Part shown: in pieces, positions 1 through 12,078 of the stretch | How the letters are laid out: each line of letters begins with the position of its first letter | How positions within the stretch are numbered: the stretch's first letter is position 1 | DNA from: Doris montereyensis | Lineage: Eukaryota > Mollusca > Gastropoda > Nudibranchia > Dorididae | Assembly (NCBI GenBank): GCA_037039925.1 | Contig: JAXRKP010000366.1 | Coordinates: 271,001-335,000 of the forward strand | Direction of reading: 5' to 3' | DNA length: 64,000 nucleotides | Program-made: the position numbers and the translations under genes | The notes under the pieces: model-generated | The model's database searches: none | What the model saw: the letters and a program-made list of their open reading frames with translations, nothing else | What the model was told of the DNA's origin: nothing

Positions 1-340
1 CCAGTGTGACTCATAATATAACGTTACTCCGTAGGAGTAGGGGACAGAGGAGGCAAAATTATCTCTTTGTGCGAAGCAGTCTGTTAATGTCAAGAGGATG
101 AAAATTGAAAGAACAAACAGGTAGGCAGAAGTGAGGAAAGGGTGGGGAAAGGCTCAAATTTAGCTACTTTTTTTTCTTTTGTGTTTCCAACAGTTTTCTT
201 TTCATTTTTGTGTTTTTGATGTTTTTTTGTTTCATTCAAACAAAGCCTGTACACGAAAAAAAACCCAACCCACCTTTTTTTCCTGTCACAAAATGACTTG
301 ATAACTGCTAGTTATCACAGACTGGTTTGAAGAGAAATCT
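1..340. other. No feature seen
   Basis: AT-rich sequence with T-runs. No coding similarity or repeat family recognised. Confidence 0.5.
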
Positions 341-451
341 TACCATATGACATGATCTCAAGGTGAATTAAGAAGAAACAGCAAGATGAAAGAGAAGTGA
401 AAGAATTAAAAGGAAAGAAGGATAAACCACCAGCACCGGCCAACTGCCCAC
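341..451 (+). repeat. Dispersed repeat E, copy 1
   Basis: Matches the shared pattern of family E: GATCTCAAGGTGAATTAAG, then AAACAGCAAGATGAAAG, then a GAAAGAAG-rich part, ending CCAGCAcCgGCCAACTGCCCAC. E is a repeat of about 140 bp defined here by comparison of copies inside the window. No terminal inverted repeats and no tRNA-like head were seen, so the class is unknown. Confidence 0.8.
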
Positions 452-910
452 TAAATAAAAACAAATTTGAGAGGAAAAAAAAGAGAGAAAAAGATGAAGA
501 TTTGATACCACCACACAAGTAATCTCAACAACACAGGGCATTAAAAACAAACTTTGAGTCGTAAGTTTAATGGTGCATTTTATGTTTATAGCATTTTAAT
601 TTAGAATGTCTTCAGACGTACCTCAGGGTAAAAGCAACAGGAAATAAGACGTAGAAGAGAATGCATATACACCTACATATGTATGTAGATATATTTGGGT
701 ACGTATAGTCATAACACATTATCTTTCATCTCATGAAAAGTTAGAGGAAACAGGACATAAGAGACAGTGGTATGTATGCATAAAGAAAGGTCATGAAAAA
801 GTTTGAGAATATTGGTACCATTCTGATAAAAACATGTATAATTGTATATGCCAAATTTTCAATCCCCCCCCCCCCGTAAATAAATTGATAAACCAGTTGA
901 ATCACCTAGT

Positions 911-1214
911 AAAGTAAAAGTAAAGTTCCTGCACTGTCATTATACGGCCCATAGAGCCGGAGCTTATCCTAGTCTTTGTAGAGTGAAGTGGAATAGGCGA
1001 CAACAATCACCCCCTGGACAGAATGCTAGTCTGACCGTGACACAGGTTTTACTCCCAAGCTAGTGTTTGTGTCCATTTGGACCTGGGTTGAGTGTACAAA
1101 ATATGTGTTAAGTGTCTTTCCCAAAGAAGACAATGCCAGATCTAGCTTTGCTAGGATTCAAACCCAGGACCTTATGATCCCAAGTCTGGCAGCTTAACCA
1201 TGACCACCGACGCC
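911..1214 (-). mobile_element. SINE family A (tRNA-derived)
   Basis: Read on the minus strand it begins GGCGTCGGTGGTCATGGTTAA and contains a B-box-like GGTTTGAATCC, then the family A body (TAGACTAGCATTCTGTCC-like, CCTATTCCACTTCA, GGCCGTATAATG) ending in AAGGAACTTTACTT-like sequence. About 300 bp. Compared with the copy at 25,722 it is well preserved. Confidence 0.8.
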
Positions 1215-2269
1215 ATACAATCACCTAAATATGATCAAATGATCAAACGATCAAAGTTGACCAAAATACATTCAATTGTTTTTCTTATGTCATTTGTAAA
1301 AACTCTGTTGATTCTTGTGCATCTGAGGAAGCCTTTGAAATTTTTTTTAGTAACTTTCTTCTGTAAAATTTGCTCTGGCATATATATATATATATATACG
1401 TGTTTTTATCAGACTAGTAACGATATATTTCAAACTACTTGTAGTAGAAAGCAAAAATCTACAATTCAGTACCACCTGATTTTAAGTGTTTCAATCATAT
1501 ATCACACAGCATAACAAACAATGTATTGTGTATGAATCTCTTACTATATTGTTGGTAAGAGCATAATATAATATATATAACATACACAATTCATAAATGT
1601 AAAGTATTTTTATCAATACGTTGAAAAGATGAAAATATTGTCTTCTGACAGATCAATTTGGTTTGATTTGAAATTGAAAGCAGCATCTTCCCTACACCGT
1701 TCCTCACAATTACAAGTGTGTTAAGTTATGTAGGTGTATTAGTATTACCAGTACCAGTGTTACCAGTCATAGTTGTACAAATATACTCTTTGTTACGTGG
1801 ACATGAAGTACAGCCGTACAGAAATCAATTTCGGTGTCACTCTAATGCTTTGAGCCACACTCAATAATGTACAATAATATTCTAATTGCGATATCAATAA
1901 TTATTCACACAAGGTGCCTTCTAAGTTATAATAACCTCATCAAAACGCATTTCAATAACCAAGTGCTGAAAAAAAATATAAACATCCTTTAGGAAGGACT
2001 TACAGCTACAACCTACGAGTGCAAACATTTCAAACCCATGACCTATCAAATTTGAGACCCCTAAAAAAAGTAAAAACTGATATTGTTTGGATGACCTGAT
2101 TTTCTGATATCAACGTTTATGGGTCTGTCAATTCTTGATTGCAAAAGGAGGCCATTAGACTGACCATTGTATGAAAGTGTTTGCAAATATAAATAAAACT
2201 GAAGTAGAAGTGTAGAGATCTTAAATAAATTGGGTGAATGGTAGGAAGGAAAGAAAGGCCCATATTGAA
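1215..2269. other. No gene seen
   Basis: AT-rich intergenic sequence with a short TA run near 1,380-1,397. No conserved protein fragment found on either strand. Confidence 0.5.
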
Positions 2270-2560
2270 TTTTGGGGACAGTGTTAAGACATAATGTTAA
2301 AACACAGTGCTAAATCACTTGTGTTAATGCATAAATGTTACAACACAATGTTAAAACACTGTGCTAAAACACTATGTAACAGTAGTAACACACAATTTTT
2401 AAACACTGTCCAGCAATGTTAAAACACTGCTAAAATACCATATATCACACAATGTTAAAACACTGTCTAGCACAATGTTAAAACACTGAGCAATATTAGA
2501 ACACTATGTTATACACCACTGTCTTAGAACACAATGTTAAAAACACATAAGTATGTATAA
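2270..2560. repeat. Degenerate minisatellite, AATGTTAAAACACTG core
   Basis: About ten irregular units sharing CACAATGTTAAAACACTG with variable insertions. Spacing varies from about 20 to 40 bp, so this is an old array. Confidence 0.85.
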
Positions 2561-3262
2561 CACTGAAAATAGAAAAACATAACAACTACCATGTCTAGCT
2601 ATGAATGAGCAAAAGGTGAATTCATCTCCTCATTGTCTGGACATCATATTTTGCTTTGTTGTAAACTGACCCGTTGTTCATCAAAATGTACACTTGCTTT
2701 CCATATGATGAACCCTGTTTTGTCTTTCAAAGGCTTTATGAAGTCAGTACCTCCTAACTCAGCCAAATGTCTAAATGATGATTTACATATTCAATCAATA
2801 ATACATTGTAGTATTAAAGCATTAACATTACATTTAAGTAGGTAGCTCATAACATCTGTGACAAGGGGGAAAAAAAGAAAAGAAAAAGAAAAGAAGAACT
2901 CTACTGACAAGACTAGCAATGAGTCAATTCCGCTAGCATTCGTCTTCACCGACCCATTCATTCATTATATAAGTGAGATCCTATATTCATATATATCTTT
3001 ATATTATTAGTCATCATATAATATTTGAATGTAACCGTTTGTCAATTTCGAATTCCACTCGGTCGCAGTAACAGACTCGGCTCATGTATACGACTGACTA
3101 CTATGTGATGATGCACCACATGTAATCAAAAGCCCTCACACACTACTCATCTTCTCCATCTACTCTACAACAACAGTCTTTTTCAGCTGTGTGGCTGTGA
3201 CCAGAGCGAGCTAGCATCACAAGGCATCTATTGGACAGGGATTAGATACAACAACAACACAC

Positions 3263-3293
<31 letters not shown>

Positions 3294-3433
3294 AACGACA
3301 GAAAAAGCATAATTTCACATAACCATTGGTGCATGAAAAACAAAACTGACCACGGCCTATCATGATTCATATCATGTACCTCGTTGTTATTAACATAACA
3401 ATTCATCGTAATATTGTAAAGATAAAACTAACT
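2561..3433. other. No gene seen; short GAT microsatellite
   Basis: Contains a (GAT)n run at about 3,264-3,294. No coding sequence recognised. Confidence 0.5.
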
Positions 3434-3572
3434 TTGTTTTATTGACATTTCCCCTGTCCATCATATGCAGTGATCTCAGAATGAATTAAGAGGAAGCAGC
3501 AAGAGGAATGGTTAGTGAAAGAGTGAAAAAGAAAAAAATAGGACCTACCAGCAACACCCACCTACCGTCCAC
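3434..3572 (+). repeat. Dispersed repeat E, copy 2
   Basis: Near full length: TTGACATTTCCCCTGTCC, CATATGCAGTGATCTCAG, GAGGAAGCAGCAAGAGG, GGACCTACCAGCAaCACCC. Confidence 0.85.
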
Positions 3573-5204
3573 AAAATAGTAACAGCAGTCATAGCGCGCG
3601 ACTCCACATTGTTTAACTATTCCCCTTTCCGCTTTTATGTTTACAGTCATGACATTAACACACACACACCTTCAACTTCAAACGGCTGTTGATGTTTTGA
3701 CTGGTCTTGTCATGTCATCTACTACAATAACACATTGCCAAAATGCACTCATCTTTGCCTATGGCATTTTGAGGCTTGAACTTCACTAGTCAAAACGTAA
3801 CCAATCATCAGACAGTAAAGGAGTAAGGCGTTTCAAAATGCAAGACTGACCATAAGCTGTGACTAAAGCACTAAATTTACGTTACGCATAAAATTGAATC
3901 AATTAGAAGTCGGAAAAAGGACATCACCCCTTTGATGAGTGACTCACATTGTTTAATTCATAAAAGCTTCAATGAGAGATCTCTGCCGATTGTAAGAGTA
4001 AGATATTCAAGGTGTGATTTAAGGTATGATTCAAGGTGTGATTTAAGGTATGATTCAAGGACGACATAGCCTTGGAATCAGTTTTCAAGTCAATAGCAAT
4101 ACTAAGTGACTAACTTGGTCAAATATATGGAATTATGGACTAGAGATCAGTTACTAGAGATCAAAGAAAAATTCACAGAAAAAAGAAAAGAAAAAAAGGA
4201 ATCTTAAATTGTCCCTTTTAAAGGATTTTAAAACGTCACAATATGATTTTTGTCACAAATCAGGAAAAAAGAAGAAGAAAAATCTACATGCAAACTGATT
4301 TAAATTCTCATTAGATTTGCTTTAACATTATAGATATTTATACAAGTCATATTATCTTTAAACTCTTATACTGTCACACTCAAAACAAGAAAAACATTGG
4401 ATTTTAACAGTTTGAAAAGGAGTTGTTAATATTTTTTTCTAGAATATTTCCACGGAAAAAGTTTATTTACTGTTCTGGCGGCAGTAATATGGAAAAATCA
4501 TGTATTATTAATCATAGTACAAATGACTTCATACGATTAACATGAGCCACTTTGAGACAGAAAACGAGTGACTCCATTTCCCAAAGCCAGGCGTGACAGA
4601 CCATGAAGGACAAGTTGAATGACGAATGCGTGGCTTCTATTTCATTCAGACCACTGTACGGACAGAATGCATGGCATTCATTCAAACCGTTGTATGGAAC
4701 AAGGGACTAATGTAAATATAAAGTGTCAATGTAACAAACTAATATGAGACGTTAAAACAGTGCAACATTTTTGAATTTATATCGTTATTTTTTTCTATGT
4801 ACAAGTAAAAGTCTTCAGGGGTAAACAATCAAATAACCAAACAAACAAATGATCAAACAAACACACAAGGCAACAGGTCAAAACAACGGTCAATTTGTTA
4901 GTTAGCATCTCGTGTTAGTGTTAGAGTTAGAAAGTAAGAAAATAAATTTTCCTATACTGACCATAAATGAACGACAGGAGAGGTGTTGCTCACAGCAGGT
5001 TGGATTAAACATTCTACCCACAGTGTGAGCAGAAATGGAAAGACACTTATACACTTCACTTACAACTTCTTCCACTTTCTCTTCTTTCCCTTATGCATAT
5101 GTACATGTTTATGTGTCAACACAACACCGTAACATTTTCATAGTTGAATGAGTAGAGAGAAGAACATAAGTGGCCATTTTTTTCTATACTGGCACATGCA
5201 TATG
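3573..5204. other. No gene seen
   Basis: AT-rich non-coding sequence. It holds a small tandem duplication at 4,005-4,062 (GGTGTGATTTAAGGTATGAT repeated). Nothing else recognised. Confidence 0.5.
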
Positions 5205-5735
5205 TGATGTTGTACTTAACACATATGTGATGTACTAATACATATGGGATGTTATACTAACACATATGTGATATTGTACTTACACATATGTGATATACTA
5301 ATACACATGCAATGTCGCACTTACACATATGTAATCTGGTACTTACACATTTGATGATGTACTAACATTTACACATATGTGATGTTGTCCTAACACTTAC
5401 ACATATGTAATCTGGTAATAACACATATGTGATGTTGTATTTACATTAACACATATGTCATGTTTTACTTACACTTACACATATGTGATTTTGTACTTAC
5501 ACTTACACATATGTGATGTTTTACTTACCCTTACGTGATTTTGTACTTACACTTACACATATGTGATGTTTTACTTACACTTACACATATGTGATTTTGT
5601 ACTAACACCTACACATATGTGATGTTTTACTAACACTTACACATATGTAATCTGGCACTAGCATATATGTGATGTTGCACTTACACATACACATATGTGA
5701 TGTTTTACTAAAACATATTATGTAATGCTGTACTA
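5205..5735. repeat. Minisatellite with ACTTACACATATGTGATGTT core
   Basis: About twenty units of roughly 25-30 bp sharing the palindromic core ACACATATGTGAT. Units differ by small insertions and by the spacer TTGTACTTAC or CTAACACTT. The palindromic core means either strand could form small hairpins. Confidence 0.9.
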
Positions 5736-5982
5736 ACTCGTCATAATGGGGATGAACTCTAAACCAAGATATAAGACGAAACCCAAAATGTTTGTCTGAA
5801 ACCACATTCATTATTTACATCAAGAAATTGGGAAAGTAACGGCTTTGAAAAGGTGGGACACGTATGTTGCTAGTAGAGAGCGTGTCTCCCTGGTTCCTCT
5901 TATGCTTCCTTTCTGAAACTAATTTTGACATACGTGTATGTGGGAGCATTGTAGATTCCTTGTTGAGCATACAGAGAAACAA

Positions 5983-6110
<128 letters not shown>

Positions 6111-6762
6111 GTTGATTAGCTATAATAATAAATATCATATAATTTTTCGAGGACTAGTAGTAACTTAAACCAAACACAGAATTTTGAGATTAAAGCTCAG
6201 ATACTTAACAAAACATTGCAAAATAAAAAATAAATAGATCAAAGAAATGTATATGTTTGAGGAAGAAAAACCCCCAGAACATGATTACTGTAGTTTTAAA
6301 TCTAGTAACAGTCAATAACAGCATGCTAATGCTAATAGAATTTCAACCAGAAACTAAGATTTAAATGCAGGAGATAAAACGGAGGGCTCTCTAATGAAAA
6401 AAATTAATTTGCTCTCTTCTCTTATTTTCCCCTGATTATACCTTGTTTAAGGATCAACGTCTTCAGAGCTAATCAGCATACAATTTTATTATTCTATTAT
6501 TAGGCTATAATATAAAAAAGGCAGTTTTCTTTCTCTAAAGTTAAGCATAAAAAAAATAAAAAATTGTAAATAAGAAATAGGAATAGATTGTCTTATCTCA
6601 ATTATAATAACAATTATGTATTTTTCAAATTTTTATTTACAGGCTACAAAAAATAGAATTTAAAAATCCAATTAAATATATGAAATTTTCTCATTTGCGT
6701 CAGTAACAACACAGGTTACCGGACTCATGAGGATAACACTTCAATATGTATTGCCACATGTA
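6111..6762. other. No gene seen
   Basis: AT-rich sequence without recognisable coding or repeat content. Confidence 0.5.
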
Positions 6763-7010
6763 GAGTAAAGTTCCTTTAAGGCGATTACGACTCATGAGCT
6801 GGAACTCATCCTAGTTTCTTTAGCATGAATAGGTGGCAGTGTGTACACCAATTTCTGGACAGGACACTACTCTGTTTTACTTCCTCAGCTGATGATGGTA
6901 CCCATTAGCACCTAGTTTAAGAGAGGTAAGGCATTTTTCAAGTCTTTTCCAAGCAAGACAACTCTATGGTGCCACGCTATCGGATGAGAACAGGTATCGA
7001 TGTCGTCACC
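6763..7010 (-). mobile_element. SINE family A, diverged
   Basis: Minus-strand copy whose 3' part (AAAGTTCCTTTAAGGCGATTA, GAGCTGGAACTCATCCTAG) is clear; the tRNA-like head is decayed. Confidence 0.7.
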
Positions 7011-7019
7011 CTCTAGATA

Positions 7020-7370
7020 TTGTGAGGCCTTGTAGCCAAACTGTAGTATTGTGAGTTTGTAATCGTGACGACACTGGTTCAAAATCCTTGGCTGGCCCAG
7101 GTGGGTTTTTGTTACAACGTTGTATTCTTAGGAAAAACACTTCACTCTGCTTTCCTCGCTTGACTCGGGTGTGAATTAGCACCCACCTAGAAGGTAGAGA
7201 AAGATTTTGTCAAAGTGTCAGTAAGAAGCACCTAACAGGGTGCTGTACTATATACTCCCAGTGAGTTGAGGATTTTGAATGAAATGGCCTGCTGGGGGAT
7301 TAATGGTGTACAGTTGGTGAGCTTGCACTTGTGTAGGGATACAATCTCTATATCCATCTTTATATTGTCA
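7020..7370 (+). mobile_element. SINE family C
   Basis: Shares with 26,155-26,450 and 63,735-64,000 a B-box-like GGTTCAAAATCC, GCTGGCcCAGGTGGGTTT, CTTCACTCTGCTTTCCTC and the 3' block TTGAATGAAATGGCCTGCTG. A tRNA-derived SINE is inferred from the box and the repeated, fixed structure. Confidence 0.75.
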
Positions 7371-7740
7371 CATGACCACGGGCATGTTAGACTAGAGTTA
7401 TCTTTGCAGTTGAGTTGATACAATGGCAGAAAGCCTGACCAATCACTTCCTGGGTATGCTACTTTTAGATACAATGACTGATATTGTGATTTCAGTTAAG
7501 TAAACTTTATTCTAAATACTGTGACTGTTAAAGAGCTTGGCACATGCATGTTTAAAAATATCCGTCAAAAGAAGATTGATCACAAGACCCATTTGTCTCC
7601 GGCACATACAAAACGTTTATACACTACTCAACGTAATGTTATTAGTCAAGATGGTTTTCTCTGATCTCATTCAAAACATAAACATATATGCGTCTCCCCA
7701 AATAGCCAATGGGGCAAAAGGTGAGCAATTCAGATATTCG

Positions 7741-7866
7741 TTTCATTGAAAATTACCCTGTCCACCTTATGCGGTGATCTCAAGGTGAATTAAGGGGAAA
7801 CAGCAAGATAAAAGGGTTATGAAAAAGTTAGAAGGAAAGAGGTAGGATCTACCACTAGCCCACGCA
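7741..7866 (+). repeat. Dispersed repeat E, copy 3
   Basis: Contains TTTCATTGAAAATTACCC, GCGGTGATCTCAAGGTGAAT and AAACAGCAAGATAAAAGG. Confidence 0.85.
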
Positions 7867-7895
7867 ATTCAGAAAGAGAAATGTCGTGTCATTCT

Positions 7896-7983
7896 GTCAT
7901 CATCTCAATTTCTAGAGATAGGAGGTTGCGTTGTAGCTTGTCATCATCTCAGTTTCTAGAGATAGGAGGTTGCGTTGTAGCTT
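7896..7983. repeat. 44-bp tandem duplication
   Basis: Two adjacent 44-bp units containing TCTAGAGATAGGAGGTTGCG differ at one position, so the duplication is recent. Confidence 0.9.
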
Positions 7984-8200
7984 TTCTCCAACCCTGACAC
8001 ACGCTCATGCTGCTCGGAGGGGAAAGATGGGAAAAAATATGTCTTGCAAAGAGGTCTTAAGTCATCCTGATTTTGAGTTAAGCAATAACACTCTTGTCAC
8101 TGTCAAAATCCTATATAAACCCTGTTAGACGAAGATTGATAAATTGATTGTCAACTTCTTCTACCTCAAGATATGGTCTCAAGAAAGTAAAGCAAGCAGT

Positions 8201-8400
8201 ATATAAAGTTCCCTTGAGACCATGGGGGCCATAGTGCTATAGTTTATTCCTGTTTCATGCAGCAATAAACGGAATAGGTGCTACACTACATGCTCTGTCT
8301 CCCCACCCAACGACGTAATGTTCTAATGTTGGGCCCAGGGAAAATTCGGATTTGAATTAGTCTACAGAGTCAAGTAAGGGGCAAATAGATAATAAAGCTG
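8201..8400 (-). mobile_element. SINE family A, fragment
   Basis: Minus-strand 3' part: AAAGTTCCCTTGAGACCATG, GGCCATAGTG, then a decayed body with AATAGGTGCTACACTACATG. Confidence 0.55.
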
Positions 8401-9550
8401 CAAACGCACTGACCAGACCGTAAAGCGGATAAGGACGTGATTTCTACACTGATTGACCTACAAAATTTGAAGCTATCATTGCGCACGTAAGTGTAAGTAA
8501 TCAGGAAAAGTATGGAGATTATTGATTTCTGAGATGTGAACAAACATGAAATGGTAGCGAAGTCTTCAATGTGAAAGCAAGCATAAAATCAAAATTTGAT
8601 GAAAGTGAACAAAGAACAGACATGAACATATTGAAATGTCAATGATTGAAAAATTGACATGGGTTTAAGTGTAAATATTCATACAAGAAATATAATCAAT
8701 GATAAAAATATAATGAATTATGTATTAATATTACATGTACTCTATTGCATAAACAAAATATTCTGCACATTAGAGCTTTTCCCTTCTTCTCCCAATAGAA
8801 ATACTGATCCATAGTTTGACTTTGTGAAAACCTTTCTTTAGTCTAAAACGCTGACACATTTAGTCCATTTTTATAACACATTCTCCGCCAATTTCTTGCA
8901 TATCTTTTAACACAGAAAGAAAGGTTTAATCAGTGTTCGCGAAGACAAAAAAGTGGAACAGAAGAAAGGAAATTGAATGATGTTGGGAAATAAAAACGAA
9001 TGAAATCAGAAACCAGGAAAGTTTCGTACACAGGAGGAGGAGGGGGGGGGGGGGGTGGTGGTGAAAAAAAAAGAAAACTCGTGGAGGTAGGATCATTACA
9101 ATACAATGAAGGATTAACGGTAGCAGTGGAAATAATTGAAGACCCATCACCACATAAGGAAGAGAGTGTAAAAAAAGTCAAAATATGAAATAGGAGTTGC
9201 TCAAGATTACAGGGAGAAAATATTGCATATTGGGAACTGGAATGAAAGAATACTGGTTAGGAGGAAAAAAAAGATGAAGGGTCAAAACAGATACAATTTT
9301 AAGGATAACATGCCATTTTTTACACTCACAGGCAAACTCTGACCCAAAACAACCTCTCATCCACTCTCCTAAATCGATCCTGAAGTGTTACACACGAGAT
9401 CATGAGACAAATTACGTTACACAGAACGCATGAGACGACTGTTAACCATGAAATAAAAAAAAAAAAGAAATCAGTGGCAAGCGTTCTTGAATCAAATCCT
9501 TCCAACAAGATACAAAACTCTAAAACAAGAACATTGACCACATTTGATTT
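8401..9550. other. No gene seen; one of two long G-runs on this strand
   Basis: Holds a run of about 13 G at 9,042. Frames across it encode a poly-Gly or poly-Pro stretch only and show no protein family. Confidence 0.5.
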
Positions 9551-9845
9551 GATTTGGATTTACCCACACCCACAGCTAAGCTGCTATCTGGGGTTTTGGT
9601 AGAATTTTTAAGTTCCCCAGACTTCCCTGCAAACAGCCAAGGAATCTTTTAAATGTAGAGAGTGATGTGATCTGCACAACCTCCTTTCTATCGTCTGTCT
9701 CTAATAGATCTAGGTGTCTATCCACCTTCCTGGACCTTCCTGGACCAGGAGGATGGGTTTTACTCAAAACAAAACAAAACTTGACAAAATGTTTCAACTG
9801 TTGGTTGAGAGGATGCCACCTTGTCTCTTAACCACCAAGTCCCCA
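9551..9845 (-). mobile_element. SINE family B (tRNA-derived)
   Basis: On the minus strand: GGTTAAGAGACAAGGTGGCA (A-box region), then the family B landmarks CCAGGAAGGT, GATCTGCA-like, CAAGGAATC, and the tail GGTGTGGGTAAATCCAAATC. The B box is decayed. Confidence 0.75.
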
Positions 9846-10356
9846 GGCTTGTGTAATAAAAGCATGCTAACGTATGGAACGACAGCAAAGAATAGGGCTT
9901 GCGTGACGTTTCAGATATACTATCCTTAGAATAAAAAAACCCCAAACTGAACAAATATCCTCTCACTCCAGTCTCGAGGTGTCAACAAGAGAACTGTTGT
10001 CTAATGATAAACGTGGAAACATAAAAGAAAAAGCTACTACACGTTGTACCGTGGTGATGTGTGATTTCAATACTATACTGGCTTTTGTGACATTGACACA
10101 AAAATGTGTTTATTTGCTTCAAAGTGATTGTATTTTAAAGAAGTTTTTATCACTATACATTTCTTATTTGTTTATCCATTTTAATATAATATAATAATAA
10201 AGCAAGATTCGAATGATCCATTGGTAGGTATCATAGGAACGTAAACATGACCTAATTTACTCTTGGACTGAAGCCAAACAGGGTGACACCCTGACATTGA
10301 AATGTTGTGGGTGTGCTTCATTTATCATTGTTTGACACCCTACTGGTCATCATGAC
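9846..10356. other. No gene seen
   Basis: Non-coding, AT-rich. Flanks the piggyBac-like element on its left. Confidence 0.5.
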
Positions 10357-11018
10357 TTAACTCTTAAAGCCCTGAACAATGCTATCAGCGTTCGCAGCCA
10401 TTCATGTTTTGACTGAGCAACGCTGTCAGCGTTACTTTAGTATTATTTCGTTTGACTCAAGTATAAGTTTTATAATCAAGGAAATCATTCTACTTATTCA
10501 CATGCCCCATGAAAGTGAAAGTAGAATGAAAACAACTGAAAAATTTGTGTTTTCTCTGCCTTTTTTTGTGTTTTTTCTTCAATCCTGTAAATCAGATGAT
10601 TTTTGTTTACAACTATGGCTTCTGCTAGTTCATCTAGTACAACTTTCCGAGGCCGTGCTCGACGATTGACAGCAGAACAAGCCTTAAAACTCTGTACTGT
10701 TGAAGATTCTGATTTAGACGATGATGAACTGAGTGAATCTCACGATAATTTGTTTGAGTTTGATGGTGATTTGCCTATGGAAGACAGTGACGATTCTGAT
10801 AGATCTAGTGATCCCAGTAGTGCAAAACCTATTTTCATTAGTTTATTGATGTTGATTTGAAACTGCATTTAATTCCTGTTATTTTGATGTATGATTTGTC
10901 TTTCTATCTCTATTCTGAAGCTTGTTATTAATATTTTAAAATAAGTCGTCTGCACGCATCCTAGACCCCCAAAAAATTCTGTGAAAATGAATAAATAATT
11001 CCGGCTTTTAAGAGTTAA
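10357..11018. mobile_element. Internally deleted piggyBac-like element
   Basis: TTAA (10,357-10,360) and TTAA (11,015-11,018) flank a 654-bp element. Its ends are inverted: CTCTTAAAGCC on the left and GGCTTTTAAGAG on the right, differing by one A. TTAA target duplication is the mark of the piggyBac superfamily. GCTATCAGCGTT (10,381) and GCTGTCAGCGTT (10,422) form subterminal direct repeats, possible transposase sites. An acidic open frame inside resembles the N-terminus of a piggyBac transposase. The catalytic core is missing, so it cannot move by itself. Confidence 0.82.
10615..10860 (+). pseudogene. Truncated piggyBac-type transposase N-terminus
   Basis: An 81-codon frame opens MASASSSSTTFRGRARRLTA and continues with acidic runs (EDSDLDDDELSE, MEDSDDSDRSSD), the usual low-complexity acidic head of piggyBac transposases. 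After about 70 residues the frame enters IFISLLMLI and stops, where the DDE-type catalytic core should begin. The element has lost its middle. The family call rests on the TTAA and inverted repeats around it more than on the protein. Confidence 0.65.
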
Positions 11019-12009
11019 AGCCATTGAAGAGCAAAAAGTGTTTCACATCAGTACAGTGTTGAAACAGACATCAGTAACATACCCTAAGTATTTTATATAT
11101 ATATGTTATAATTGATTCAGTAGGTAAAATACAAAGTCCTTTTGATTCATTTGTTTTGATTCTTCAAGTCGTTTGTGTTTTCAGACCTTATTGACTGAAC
11201 GTATAATAAAACGGATTTTTGATTTGATTTTTTTGTTTGTTACACAGTTCAGGCTGAATACTTAGAAATCTACCGGAGTTAAAAATCATGAAAACATGAC
11301 AAGAGTTTCTGTCAAGCCACATGTAATATTCAATGAAAACAAAATTCCATCTATTAGGTGAAAAGTGTCAGGAATTAATTAAAGCCATTCAGGCAAAAGT
11401 TGTAAAAATTAGAACTACTATTGTGACAAAACTTACTACACATTTAACATTTTGTCATCCTTAAAGTAGAAGAAGAAACCATTGTGGCGCTGATCTCAAC
11501 AACATTCGACTTGGCAACCAAAGTCAAATAGGTCCCAAGTTTGTTTGCTTTATTGAAATGTACCCCGTCTACCGTTGCAGTGATCTCAGGTGGCAAGAAG
11601 ACAAACTTACAAAAGTACAGCTTGTAATGTAGGTACCGCAAACTGACGTGCCAAAGGGGACAAAAGGCCGCTTTTCATCATTTCCAAGTGGACTGGGAGT
11701 GAGGTATCACGACTCCCGACCATGTAAATGCTAATTTTAGACATTTGTAACATTGGACATTTTACCATAATTTAAAAAAAAACTATAAAAAAAATCAGGG
11801 ACTCTGGTAAAAATTAACTTGTTTTCAAAATATCATACCTTTTGATCCATGCTAGACAAATACCAACAAAAAAAATTGGTATAAAAATTCTTAGAACAAT
11901 GAACTGTATCAAATAAATTAAGAACTTGCACCAAAAATGTTGCGTTTCCTAATCTGATCATGCTCTCATTTCCCAATGCAAAAAAAAAGAATTCAAGTTT
12001 TATTCGTTG
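11019..12009. other. No gene seen; partial repeat E
   Basis: A truncated E copy lies at about 11,540-11,605 on the plus strand (TTTATTGAAATGTACCCCGT, GCAGTGATCTCAGG). The rest is unassigned. Confidence 0.55.
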
Positions 12010-12078
12010 CTATGTATGTATGTATGTATGTATGTATGTATGTACATACGTACGTACGTATGTATGCATGCATGCATC
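12010..12078. repeat. TATG microsatellite
   Basis: (TATG)n passing into TACG and TGCA variants. Confidence 0.9.

Noticed and set aside
10379..10669. 96-codon plus-strand frame
   Set aside because: It lies in the piggyBac-like element but in a different frame from the acidic transposase head, with no motif.
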